This document shows, in pieces, positions 1 through 5,843 of a stretch of DNA of 7,081 nucleotides. Position 1 is the first letter of the stretch. Every line of letters begins with the position of its first letter. The position numbers and the translations under genes were made by a program. The stretch comes from Candidatus Hikarchaeia archaeon HikBin4 (GTDB taxonomy: Archaea; Halobacteriota; Halobacteria; Halobacteriales; Hikarchaeaceae): assembly GCA_009889685.1 (NCBI GenBank), contig WTZT01000029.1, positions 1 through 7,081 on the forward strand. The letters run 5' to 3'. The notes below the pieces were generated by a model that saw only the letters and a list, made by a program, of their open reading frames with translations, was not told the origin of the DNA and made no database searches.

Positions 1-485
1 TGATAATTGCATTGCCCATCATGGTGTGGCAAACATATGAATTCATGCGCCCGGGACTCTATGAACATGAGCGTAGATATTACTTAGCTGCCATACCGAC
101 GAGTTTGGTGCTTGCGTTAGTTGGTGTTAGTTTTGCTTATTTCATAGTTTTGCCCTTTATCTTTACGTATTTTTTATACTATTCGGAAGGCATAGCAACA
201 ATTGGGTTTGGGTTGGGACAAACGTTTAATCTCATATTGGTATTGATGGGATATCTAGCGATTGTATTTCAAATACCTATTTTTGTCATGCTTGCCTTAT
301 TGATGAGAATTGTGACTAGAAAATGGTTAGTAAAAAGGAGAATTTTATTTTGGGGAGGATTCTTGGGGCTTTCTTTTATTTTTAGTCCAGATCCAACAGG
401 AATGGCCCCTTTAATTGTGGCCCTTACGATGGTAGGATTATTTGAAGGAACACTTTTACTAGCGAAATGGGCTGGAAAAGAATAG
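1..485 (+). CDS. tatC: Sec-independent (twin-arginine) translocase subunit TatC, 5'-truncated
   Basis: This is the C-terminal part of TatC, the polytopic membrane core that recognises twin-arginine signal peptides and exports folded proteins. The open frame enters from the left edge (codons Ile-Ile-Ala-Leu-Pro before the first in-window TTG at 12), so the true start lies outside. Counting from that TTG, the family hallmark PGLYEHERR is at residues 14-22, the loop next to the signal-peptide binding site. Hydrophobic segments follow at about 25-57, 72-98, 111-125 and 131-152, matching the last four helices of the six-helix fold. SPDPTG (125-130) corresponds to the conserved Pro-rich turn (TPPD in bacteria). 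The helix-4 motif that is FEVP in E. coli reads FQIP (86-89), so Gln replaces the membrane Glu. The wording resembles haloarchaeal TatC, as far as I recall. It converges on the tRNA-Met gene 12 bp downstream. No tatA is seen. Confidence 0.93.
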   Translation, partial: IIALPIMVWQTYEFMRPGLYEHERRYYLAAIPTSLVLALVGVSFAYFIVLPFIFTYFLYYSEGIATIGFGLGQTFNLILVLMGYLAIVFQIPIFVMLALLMRIVTRKWLVKRRILFWGGFLGLSFIFSPDPTGMAPLIVALTMVGLFEGTLLLAKWAGKE

Positions 486-497
486 ACTCTATAATTA

Positions 498-572
498 TAG
501 CGCGAGGTGAATTTGAATCACCGGTCTCCGGGTTATGAGCCCGGCGGAATATCCTGGCTATCCTATCGCGCT
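498..572 (-). tRNA. Initiator tRNA-Met (anticodon CAU)
   Basis: The reverse complement folds as a complete cloverleaf. The acceptor stem is AGCGCGA (572-566) with UCGCGCU (505-499), followed by discriminator A at 498. The D-arm begins GGAU and closes with AUUC. The anticodon stem CCGGG/CCCGG encloses loop CUCAUAA with anticodon CAU. The T-arm is GGUGA/UCACC around UUCAAAU. The A1:U72 first pair and the three consecutive G:C pairs next to the anticodon loop are the known marks of the archaeal initiator, as opposed to elongator Met or Ile2 tRNA. CCA is not encoded (A73 is followed by TAA), and no intron is present. It lies 74 bp downstream of the larE stop on the same strand, with a T8 tract between them, so it probably has its own promoter. 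Confidence 0.96.
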
Positions 573-596
573 GTACCATAGAAACTATAACGGTTG

Positions 597-604
597 AAAA
601 AAAA
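597..604 (-). terminator. T8 tract after larE, possibly also the AT box of the tRNA-Met promoter
   Basis: On the minus strand, eight consecutive T residues occur 42 nt after the larE stop codon. U-tracts are the usual archaeal termination signal, so this is a likely larE terminator. The same tract is centred about 28 nt upstream of the tRNA-Met 5' end and is preceded by GAAACC, which looks like a BRE (purine-rich TFB site). It may therefore serve as the TATA-like element of the tRNA gene. Both readings are inference. Confidence 0.4.
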
Positions 605-646
605 GGTTTCTACTGAATCGCGAGGGCTACTCTGATAAAATCCACG

Positions 647-1477
647 CTAAGGGTTATTTTTTGTTGATAGGGGATTTGCCCCTCCTGTTCTATACCCAGA
701 TGGATCTATGATGACCTCATTGAACCCTATATTTAGCAAATACTCTTCGGCTTTTTTTCTGAAAATAGGATCTTTGGAACGGTCCAATTCATGTTGTCCA
801 ACTTCGATTCGGGCAATTCCATTATGATCCCTTACGCGGACTTGTGAAAATCCTAGATCATATATAATTGATTCTGCTTGCTCTATACGCGCCAATCGTT
901 GGGAAGTGACTAAGATTCCAGTTGGGATTCGAGAAGAGAGACAGGCCATTGATGGTTTTTCTGCCACAGATAAACCATAAAAACGGGCTATATCACGGAC
1001 TCCTTCTTTTGTTACGTCGAATTCAAGAAGGGGAGAGAAGACTTCGAGTTCTCTTATTGCACGGAGTCCAGGTCTATGGGTCGCATTTAGATCAGAGGCA
1101 TTAGTTCCATCGCACACGGTTGTGATACCCAGTTCCCTAGCAAATTCATACATTTTTTCAAATCGCATATGTTGACAATGGTAACATCTGAAACTATCGT
1201 TGGCTACAAAATCGGGATTATCAAGCTCTGAGAAATTGATTATTTCATGTTGAATTCCTATTTCTTCGGCAATGCTAATTGAATCCAGGAGTTCGGATTT
1301 TGGAAGAGTTTCACTTTTCGCAGTGCATGCTATTGCGTTTTCACCTAGTGCCTCGTGGGCTATTGCGGCGACGACGCTAGAATCCACACCTCCAGAAAAA
1401 GAAACTAAAACGCGAACTTTAGAGACTAGTGCTGCTTGAATTGAATTAATCTTTTTTTCAATCAGCTTTGTTTGCAT
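647..1477 (-). CDS. larE: LarE-family ATP-dependent sulfur transferase, three-cysteine [4Fe-4S] type
   Basis: This 276-residue protein has the usual length and motif order of LarE, the PP-loop enzyme that adenylates the carboxylates of a pyridinium-dicarboxylate mononucleotide and inserts sulfur to build the nickel-pincer cofactor of lactate racemase-type enzymes. The ATP PP-loop SFSGGVDSS is at residues 26-34. DGTNASD (123-129) and RPGLRA (135-140) are further LarE signatures, followed by EKPSMACLSSRIPTG (173-187). Three cysteines, C98 and C101 (CYHC) and C179, match the subgroup that uses a [4Fe-4S] cluster to carry sulfur catalytically. The single-Cys type sacrifices its own cysteine. The start at ATG 1477 is supported by an AT box 27 nt upstream and the absence of a Shine-Dalgarno sequence, suggesting a leaderless message. 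No larA, larB or larC is visible, so the acceptor may be another thiolated product. Divergent from orc1. Confidence 0.92.
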   Translation of the reverse strand: MQTKLIEKKINSIQAALVSKVRVLVSFSGGVDSSVVAAIAHEALGENAIACTAKSETLPKSELLDSISIAEEIGIQHEIINFSELDNPDFVANDSFRCYHCQHMRFEKMYEFARELGITTVCDGTNASDLNATHRPGLRAIRELEVFSPLLEFDVTKEGVRDIARFYGLSVAEKPSMACLSSRIPTGILVTSQRLARIEQAESIIYDLGFSQVRVRDHNGIARIEVGQHELDRSKDPIFRKKAEEYLLNIGFNEVIIDPSGYRTGGANPLSTKNNP

Positions 1478-1500
1478 AGTATTAAATCAGAGGGATGATG

Positions 1501-1508
1501 TAAAAATT
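1501..1508 (-). promoter_or_regulatory. TATA-like box of larE
   Basis: On the minus strand AATTTTTA is centred about 27 nt upstream of the larE ATG (1477). No purine-rich ribosome site lies between them, which fits an archaeal leaderless promoter. The box sits in the intergenic region shared with orc1. Position is the only evidence. Confidence 0.4.
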
Positions 1509-1578
1509 CATTGCCCTGTGTTTGTACCAGATGGGACCGAAATGTTGGGTAAAATCATAAAGAATAGTTGTAGATTTT

Positions 1579-1616
1579 AGGAGGTAAGTTTGAAAATAGA
1601 TGCAAAGGTTAAATAA
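1579..1616 (+). other. Shine-Dalgarno sequence with possible 8-codon leader ORF upstream of orc1
   Basis: AGGAGGT (1579-1585) is a perfect anti-16S match and the strongest such site in the window. Four bases after it, a TTG codon (1590) opens an eight-codon frame (MKIDAKVK) that stops at TAA 1614-1616. The same site lies 14 nt before the first in-frame ATG of orc1 (1600), a poor spacing. It could be a short leader peptide, a ribosome site for an N-terminally extended Orc1, or chance. The stop codon overlaps the AT box proposed for a shorter orc1 transcript. Confidence 0.22.
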
Positions 1617-1618
1617 CC
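1607..1618 (+). promoter_or_regulatory. Palindromic TATA-like box of orc1
   Basis: GGTTAAATAACC has perfect 5-bp inverted arms (GGTTA/TAACC) around AA. Its TTAAATAA core is centred about 26-27 nt upstream of the ATG at 1639, the spacing expected for a leaderless archaeal start. A dyad over the TATA box could also bind a regulator, possibly Orc1 itself, but this is speculation. Confidence 0.42.
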
Positions 1619-1638
1619 ACAAGAGTGAAGTGAAAGTG

Positions 1639-2784
1639 ATGAAAGACAGCGCTTCGAAAGACATGTTGTCTTGGGATGAATCGGTTTTTAGAGACGAACA
1701 AATATTTGAAGTGGACCATATGCCAGAAAAGTTTTCTCATCGAGAAGATCAGATGGGAATTTTTACGTTTGCACTACGTCCAGCAATTAGGAAATCGAGG
1801 CCATTGAGCGTGTATGCTCAAGGGCCACCAGGAACGGGGAAAACAACAGCTATCAAATTTTTATTTGATGAATTAGAGCTTTATCCAAAGATAAAGACGG
1901 TGCAGATTAATTGTCAAGTTGATTCTACACGTTATTCTGTTTTTTCACGGTTGTTTGAATCTATTTTTTCATATGAGCCACCGTCCAGTGGGATTTCATT
2001 TAAGAAATTATTCCGACAGGTTACAGAACGCATAGTGGAAAATGATGAGACACTGATAGTGGCGTTAGATGATGTGAATTATTTGTTTTATGCGAAAGAA
2101 GCTTCAGACACTCTATATTCATTATTACGTGCTCATGAAGTACAGAAGGGTGCCCGTATTGGTGTGATAATCATATCTTCTGACCCTGCTTTAGAAGCCA
2201 TATCTAGACTTGATTCTCGTGTTCAGAGCGTGTTTCGACCGGAAGAGATTTATTTCCCCCAATATGGTTTTGCAGAAATTTTAGACATCCTAGAAACTAG
2301 GGTCAAGAGAGGATTTTATGAAGGTGTTGTTTCAGAAGATGTGTTGAATTATGCTGCTACACTAACAGCGGGGAAAGGAGATTTGAGAGTGGGAATAGAT
2401 TTATTAAGACGTGCCGGCCTTAATGCAGAAATGCGTGCATCGCGAGAGATTAGTATTGAGGATGTGGACAAGGCGTACGAGTCTGCAAAATATGTGCATC
2501 TATCACGGAGTATTCGGAATCTCACGGATTCTGAGAGGGGACTACTTCATGTGTTGGTAGAGTATTCAGGGGAGAGGGCAGGTGATGTTTATCAGGTATT
2601 CCATGAACAGACAGGGTTAGGCTATACTAGATACTCAGAAATAGTAAATAAACTCGATGAAGTGGGGATAATAACAGCGACATATAAACCAGTGGAAGGG
2701 AGAGGAAGATCTAGAGAAATAGACCTGTTGTATAAGCCAGACGCGGTAAAGGTTTACCTTGACAGGTATTCCATAAAATCATAA
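1639..2784 (+). CDS. orc1: Orc1/Cdc6-type replication initiator, AAA+ ATPase
   Basis: The protein is an archaeal origin-recognition and helicase-loading AAA+ protein, 381 residues from ATG 1639. The same frame is open from ATG 1600, which would add 13 residues. I chose 1639 because an AT box sits 26-27 nt before it and because relatives, as I recall them, begin shortly before the DEQIFEVDHMPE region. ATG 1663 is also possible. Numbered from 1639, Walker A GPPGTGKTT is at 62-70, Walker B IVALDDVNYL at about 140-149, sensor 1 at IISSD (178-182), and the sensor 2 helix GDLRVGIDLLRRAG at 247-260. The last 90 residues form the winged-helix DNA-binding domain. The LDDVNYLFY Walker B region and PEEIYFPQYGF resemble the methanogen/haloarchaeal Orc1-type 2 group more than classic Orc1-1. 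The usual sensor-1 Asn position reads Ser-Asp. It is followed by rpiA after 3 bp, implying co-transcription, with mcm nearby. Confidence 0.96.
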   Translation: MKDSASKDMLSWDESVFRDEQIFEVDHMPEKFSHREDQMGIFTFALRPAIRKSRPLSVYAQGPPGTGKTTAIKFLFDELELYPKIKTVQINCQVDSTRYSVFSRLFESIFSYEPPSSGISFKKLFRQVTERIVENDETLIVALDDVNYLFYAKEASDTLYSLLRAHEVQKGARIGVIIISSDPALEAISRLDSRVQSVFRPEEIYFPQYGFAEILDILETRVKRGFYEGVVSEDVLNYAATLTAGKGDLRVGIDLLRRAGLNAEMRASREISIEDVDKAYESAKYVHLSRSIRNLTDSERGLLHVLVEYSGERAGDVYQVFHEQTGLGYTRYSEIVNKLDEVGIITATYKPVEGRGRSREIDLLYKPDAVKVYLDRYSIKS

Positions 2785-2787
2785 GAT

Positions 2788-3510
2788 ATGAGATATACTT
2801 ATGATCCAATTAGAGATGTGTTTAGTAAATCTGTTAGTGGATCGGAAAAAGAAAAGAGGTTAGCAGGAGAGAGTGCAGCTTCCAGGGTCTTAGAAGGGGA
2901 TATTGTGGGTCTGGGGACAGGTAGCACGGCATTATATGCCATACAAGCACTTGGTGAAGCTGTCAAACAGGGGTTAGAGATTCGAGGAGTGTCAACATCC
3001 TTCCAATCTAGTCAATTGGCAGAAAAAGTAGGAATTCCACTGATAAGATTATCAGAAGTAGACCGTATTGACATCGCTATTGATGGGGCAGATCAAGTTG
3101 CTGGTTTTGATTTGGTTAAAGGAGAGGGTGCGGCCCACACAAGAGAGAAAATTGTAGCTTCCGCTGCGGATAAATTCATAGTTGCGGTGGACTCTACCAA
3201 AGTTTCAGATATTTTGAATAAAACAGTTCCAATTGAAGTACTATTTTCTGCAAGAACTATTGTCACGTCTAGGATAAAAGATATGGGCGGAAATCCTGAG
3301 CTGCGGTTTTCAGTTAGAAAGGATGGACCGGTCTCGACTGAAAATGGAAATATCCTTCTTGACTGTGATTTCGGGGATATAGAATCTCCATTATTATTAA
3401 GCAAAGAAATTTCAGATATTCCAGGGGTAGTTGATCACGGTCTCTTTGTCAATATGGCAAGTGAGATCCACATTGGTAGAGGATCTGGTGTGGAAATTCA
3501 AAAAGAGTAA
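2788..3510 (+). CDS. rpiA: Ribose-5-phosphate isomerase A
   Basis: RpiA interconverts ribose 5-phosphate and ribulose 5-phosphate in the cytoplasm, supplying ribose for nucleotides. The protein has 240 residues from ATG 2788. The phosphate loop GLGTGST is at 41-47, DGAD at 99-102 (equivalent to E. coli D81/D84), the Lys of the KGGG motif at 111, and the catalytic Glu in REK at 120 (E. coli E103). HG.F.NMA, close to the C-terminus, is also typical. Two oddities are visible. The normally glycine-only loop reads KGEG, with Glu at 113. The N-terminus is also 10-15 residues longer than usual, so GTG 2818 (residue 11) is an alternative start that would place GLGTGST at 31. Only 3 bp separate it from the orc1 stop, so the two genes are probably one transcript. 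No ribosome site is obvious. Confidence 0.96.
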   Translation: MRYTYDPIRDVFSKSVSGSEKEKRLAGESAASRVLEGDIVGLGTGSTALYAIQALGEAVKQGLEIRGVSTSFQSSQLAEKVGIPLIRLSEVDRIDIAIDGADQVAGFDLVKGEGAAHTREKIVASAADKFIVAVDSTKVSDILNKTVPIEVLFSARTIVTSRIKDMGGNPELRFSVRKDGPVSTENGNILLDCDFGDIESPLLLSKEISDIPGVVDHGLFVNMASEIHIGRGSGVEIQKE

Positions 3511-3524
3511 GCGGAAAGTTTACG
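3511..3524 (+). promoter_or_regulatory. BRE/TATA promoter of tRNA-Pro
   Basis: GCGGAAAG followed by TTTACG starts directly after the rpiA stop. The purine-rich part matches a BRE (TFB site) and the TTTA core is centred about 29 nt before the tRNA 5' end. This arrangement is characteristic of haloarchaeal-style promoters and suggests that the tRNA is transcribed independently of rpiA. Confidence 0.5.
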
Positions 3525-3548
3525 GTGTTCACGGGAAAATGTGGGTGG
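3525..3548 (+). other. Weak ORB-like G-rich motif between rpiA and tRNA-Pro
   Basis: The stretch contains GTTCACGGGAAAATG followed by GTGGGTGG. This resembles the archaeal origin recognition box pattern, a TTCC/GGAA dyad followed by a G run. It lies between the tRNA-Pro TATA box and the tRNA. Only one copy is here, so function as an Orc1 site is uncertain. Confidence 0.15.
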
Positions 3549-3550
3549 GC

Positions 3551-3623
3551 GGGACCATGGGTTAGCCTGGTATACTTCAGCGTTTGGGACGCTGCGACCC
3601 CGGTTCAAATCCGGGTGGTCCCA
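3551..3623 (+). tRNA. tRNA-Pro (anticodon UGG)
   Basis: A complete cloverleaf is visible. The acceptor stem is GGGACCA (3551-3557) with UGGUCCC (3616-3622), and the discriminator A is at 3623. The anticodon stem CAGCG/CGCUG encloses loop UUUGGGA with UGG at 3585-3587. The T-arm is CCCGG/CCGGG around UUCAAAU. There is no intron, and CCA is not encoded. It lies between rpiA and mcm on the same strand, with its own BRE/TATA upstream and a T5 tract 10 nt downstream, so it is probably a single transcription unit. Confidence 0.97.
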
Positions 3624-3632
3624 TTAGGAATA

Positions 3633-3637
3633 TTTTT
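3633..3637 (+). terminator. T5 tract after tRNA-Pro
   Basis: Five T residues occur about 10 nt after the tRNA-Pro discriminator base. Short U-tracts just downstream are the usual archaeal termination signal for tRNA genes. No hairpin precedes it apart from the tRNA itself. Confidence 0.35.
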
Positions 3638-3690
3638 GAGAGGGATTCGATGGACCCCCTTCACTTCCACTCCGCACACTTGCTAAAGAT

Positions 3691-3710
3691 ACTTATGCAA
3701 GATAAGTTTA
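3691..3710 (+). promoter_or_regulatory. Putative mcm promoter with inverted repeat
   Basis: ACTTAT-GCAAG-ATAAGT (3691-3707) is a perfect 6-bp inverted repeat. It overlaps the AT-rich segment ending GTTTA that lies about 20-38 nt upstream of the mcm ATG at 3729. It could contain the TATA element together with a regulator site. The sequence between tRNA-Pro and mcm (3624-3728) shows nothing else recognisable. Confidence 0.35.
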
Positions 3711-3728
3711 GAATTGTCAAGTATAGAC

Positions 3729-5840
3729 ATGTCTCAAGCAATAAATCAGCAACTAGTCGAGCGCTTTGAAGAATTCATAGAGGCATATTGTGAAAAAGAA
3801 GTTGGAGTGTTGCTTGAAAATTATCCAAAAAAGCAAAGATCGCTTAACATAGATTGGGGAGAGCTCTATAGATTTGATCCAAATATGGCTGATGATTTCA
3901 TAACATATCCAGATAGTGTACGAGAAGCTGCGAAACAAGCTTTAGTAAACGTGGGAGATTTGCGATATCGAACAGATGACATGTTGGAGAAGGCCCATGT
4001 TAGAATTTACAACTTACAAGAACTAACAGAGATAAGAGAAATTAGATCTAAAGATGTGAATACGCTTGTATCGGTTCAAGGATTAATACGAAAATCGACT
4101 AACGTTCGTCCGAAAGTGGATGTTGCAGCATTTGAATGCCAACGTTGTGCGACTGTGACAAACGTGCCGCAAACTAGAGGATATCAAGAACCATTTGCTT
4201 GTGAAGGTTGCGAACGCCAGGGTCCATTCGAGATTAAGTTCGATAGATCAACATTCTCAGATACCCAAACGTTGCTTATACAAGAATCTCCAGAAGGATT
4301 GAGAGGGGGTGAGCAACCACAGAGTATAGAAATCCATATAGAAGACGATATAAGTGGTATGGCTAGCCCGGGGGATCGGGTTGTTGCAACGGGCACGTTA
4401 AGGCTTGAACAGAGGAAACGGGGGAGTGAAAAATTAAGAGTTTTTGACGTATATATGGAGGGAATTTCAATTACTTCTGAGGATTTAGAATTTGAGAATA
4501 TAGAGATATCAGAAGAGGACGAGAGAATTATTCTCGAACTCTCAAGACAAGAAGGAATATATGATCAGATGGTAGGGTCTGTCTGTCCATCGATATATGG
4601 ATATGAACAAGAAAAGTTGGCAATTGCACTACAATTGTTTTCGGGAGTAACTAAACATCTACCAGATAGCACAAGGATCCGTGGGAATGTACACATATTG
4701 TTGGTGGGAGATCCAGGTACAGGTAAATCGCAATTATTACAATATATTCGACACATAGCTCCACGTTCGGTGTACACTTCGGGGAAGGGCACTTCGAGTG
4801 CAGGTTTGACTGCTGCTGCGGTGAAAGATGATTTTGGAGGGGGTCAACAGTGGTCACTTGAAGCTGGTGCACTTGTATTGGCAGATAAAGGCATAGCTGC
4901 AGTGGATGAGATTGATAAGATGCGAGTGGAAGATCGGTCCGCGATGCACGAAGCGCTCGAACAACAAACAGTGAGCATAGCGAAAGCTGGGATTAATGCT
5001 ACTTTGAAATGTAGATGTTCACTATTAGGGGCAGCGAACCCGAAATATGGACAGTATGATCCTTATGAATCGATCGGGGATCAAATTAATCTCGAACCTG
5101 CACTTATATCCCGGTTTGATTTGATATTCAGGATTCTAGATGAAGCGGATGAAGAGCTAGATGATAAGATAGCTACACATATAATTAAAACAAATTACAT
5201 AGGAGAACAAAGTACAAGAAAAAAATATGCTAGGGTCGGGGGAGAAAATTCAATCGAATTGGATGAAGTGATAGAAGAAGTTAAACCGGAGATAGAACCT
5301 GATTTGTTTAGAAAATATATTGCGTATGCTAAGAGGAATTGTTTCCCCGTTATGGGTAAAGAAGCACAGAAAGAAATCAAGGATTTTTATATAGAGCTTC
5401 GGTCTGTGAGGGAAGTTGGGGGTCCGATTCCAGTTACTGCCCGTAAATTAGAGGCATTAGTTAGATTGGCAGAAGCAAGTGCAAAAGTTAGACTTTCAGA
5501 TGTTGTTGAAAAGGAAGATGCCAAAAGAGTTATTGAACTCGTTCGTTCCAGCCTCGAAAAAGTGGGTATCGATCCGGAAACTGGTATTTTTGATGCCACA
5601 GTAATTGAGATGGGAAAATCCAGAAACCAATTTGATCGTGTGAAAATTATTAGATCGATAATAGAAAAATTGACGGGGGAACATCCAAAGGATGGTGCGC
5701 CGATTTTAGATATTATTGAAAGGGCAAAGGAAAGTGGAATTAATGACACACAAACTGAGCACATGGTCAAGAAAATGTCAGAATCTGGAGAAATATATCA
5801 GCCTTCTGCTGGGCATTACAAGTTGCTAAAAGGCCGATAA
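3729..5840 (+). CDS. mcm: Replicative DNA helicase MCM
   Basis: MCM is the hexameric 3'-5' helicase that unwinds DNA at the archaeal fork, loaded with the help of Orc1/Cdc6. From ATG 3729 it has 703 residues, normal for the family. A TTG at 3714 would add five residues, but the ATG start MSQAINQQLVERFEEF fits haloarchaeal N-termini as I remember them. The N-terminal domain carries a zinc site C137-x2-C140 and C158-x2-C161. In the AAA+ core, Walker A GDPGTGKSQ is at 327-335, Walker B DEID at 393-396, the presensor-1 hairpin around AGINAT (420-425), sensor-1 Asn in AANPKYG at 437, the arginine finger SRFD at 461-464, and sensor-2 Arg in PVTARKLE at 572. A winged helix occupies the last 70 residues. 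Haloarchaeal MCMs often carry inteins near Walker A or Walker B. Both sites here are uninterrupted. It converges on the HIT gene with a 3-bp gap. Confidence 0.98.
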   Translation: MSQAINQQLVERFEEFIEAYCEKEVGVLLENYPKKQRSLNIDWGELYRFDPNMADDFITYPDSVREAAKQALVNVGDLRYRTDDMLEKAHVRIYNLQELTEIREIRSKDVNTLVSVQGLIRKSTNVRPKVDVAAFECQRCATVTNVPQTRGYQEPFACEGCERQGPFEIKFDRSTFSDTQTLLIQESPEGLRGGEQPQSIEIHIEDDISGMASPGDRVVATGTLRLEQRKRGSEKLRVFDVYMEGISITSEDLEFENIEISEEDERIILELSRQEGIYDQMVGSVCPSIYGYEQEKLAIALQLFSGVTKHLPDSTRIRGNVHILLVGDPGTGKSQLLQYIRHIAPRSVYTSGKGTSSAGLTAAAVKDDFGGGQQWSLEAGALVLADKGIAAVDEIDKMRVEDRSAMHEALEQQTVSIAKAGINATLKCRCSLLGAANPKYGQYDPYESIGDQINLEPALISRFDLIFRILDEADEELDDKIATHIIKTNYIGEQSTRKKYARVGGENSIELDEVIEEVKPEIEPDLFRKYIAYAKRNCFPVMGKEAQKEIKDFYIELRSVREVGGPIPVTARKLEALVRLAEASAKVRLSDVVEKEDAKRVIELVRSSLEKVGIDPETGIFDATVIEMGKSRNQFDRVKIIRSIIEKLTGEHPKDGAPILDIIERAKESGINDTQTEHMVKKMSESGEIYQPSAGHYKLLKGR

Positions 5841-5843
5841 GAA

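Noticed and set aside
498..572. tRNA-Ile2 or elongator tRNA-Met (both also CAU)
   Set aside because: The A1:U72 pair and GGG/CCC anticodon-stem pairs identify the initiator.
922..1104. 60-codon plus-strand frame opposite larE
   Set aside because: It is arginine/leucine-rich antisense sequence across the conserved LarE motifs.
1482..1664. 60-codon minus-strand frame across the larE/orc1 spacer
   Set aside because: It occupies the promoter region of two divergent genes, overlaps the orc1 start and lacks a start signal.
3093..3404. 103-codon minus-strand frame opposite rpiA
   Set aside because: Antisense to the conserved RpiA core, with no promoter or motif.
3714..3728. TTG start adding five residues to MCM
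   Set aside because: The ATG at 3729 gives the usual family N-terminus, and the extra residues show no family resemblance.
3584..3769. 61-codon open frame running from tRNA-Pro into mcm
   Set aside because: It begins inside the tRNA, overlaps mcm in another frame and has no recognisable domain or ribosome site.
4184..5770. Several minus-strand open frames of 60-127 codons opposite mcm
   Set aside because: They are antisense shadows of a strongly conserved coding region and have low-complexity, family-free sequence.
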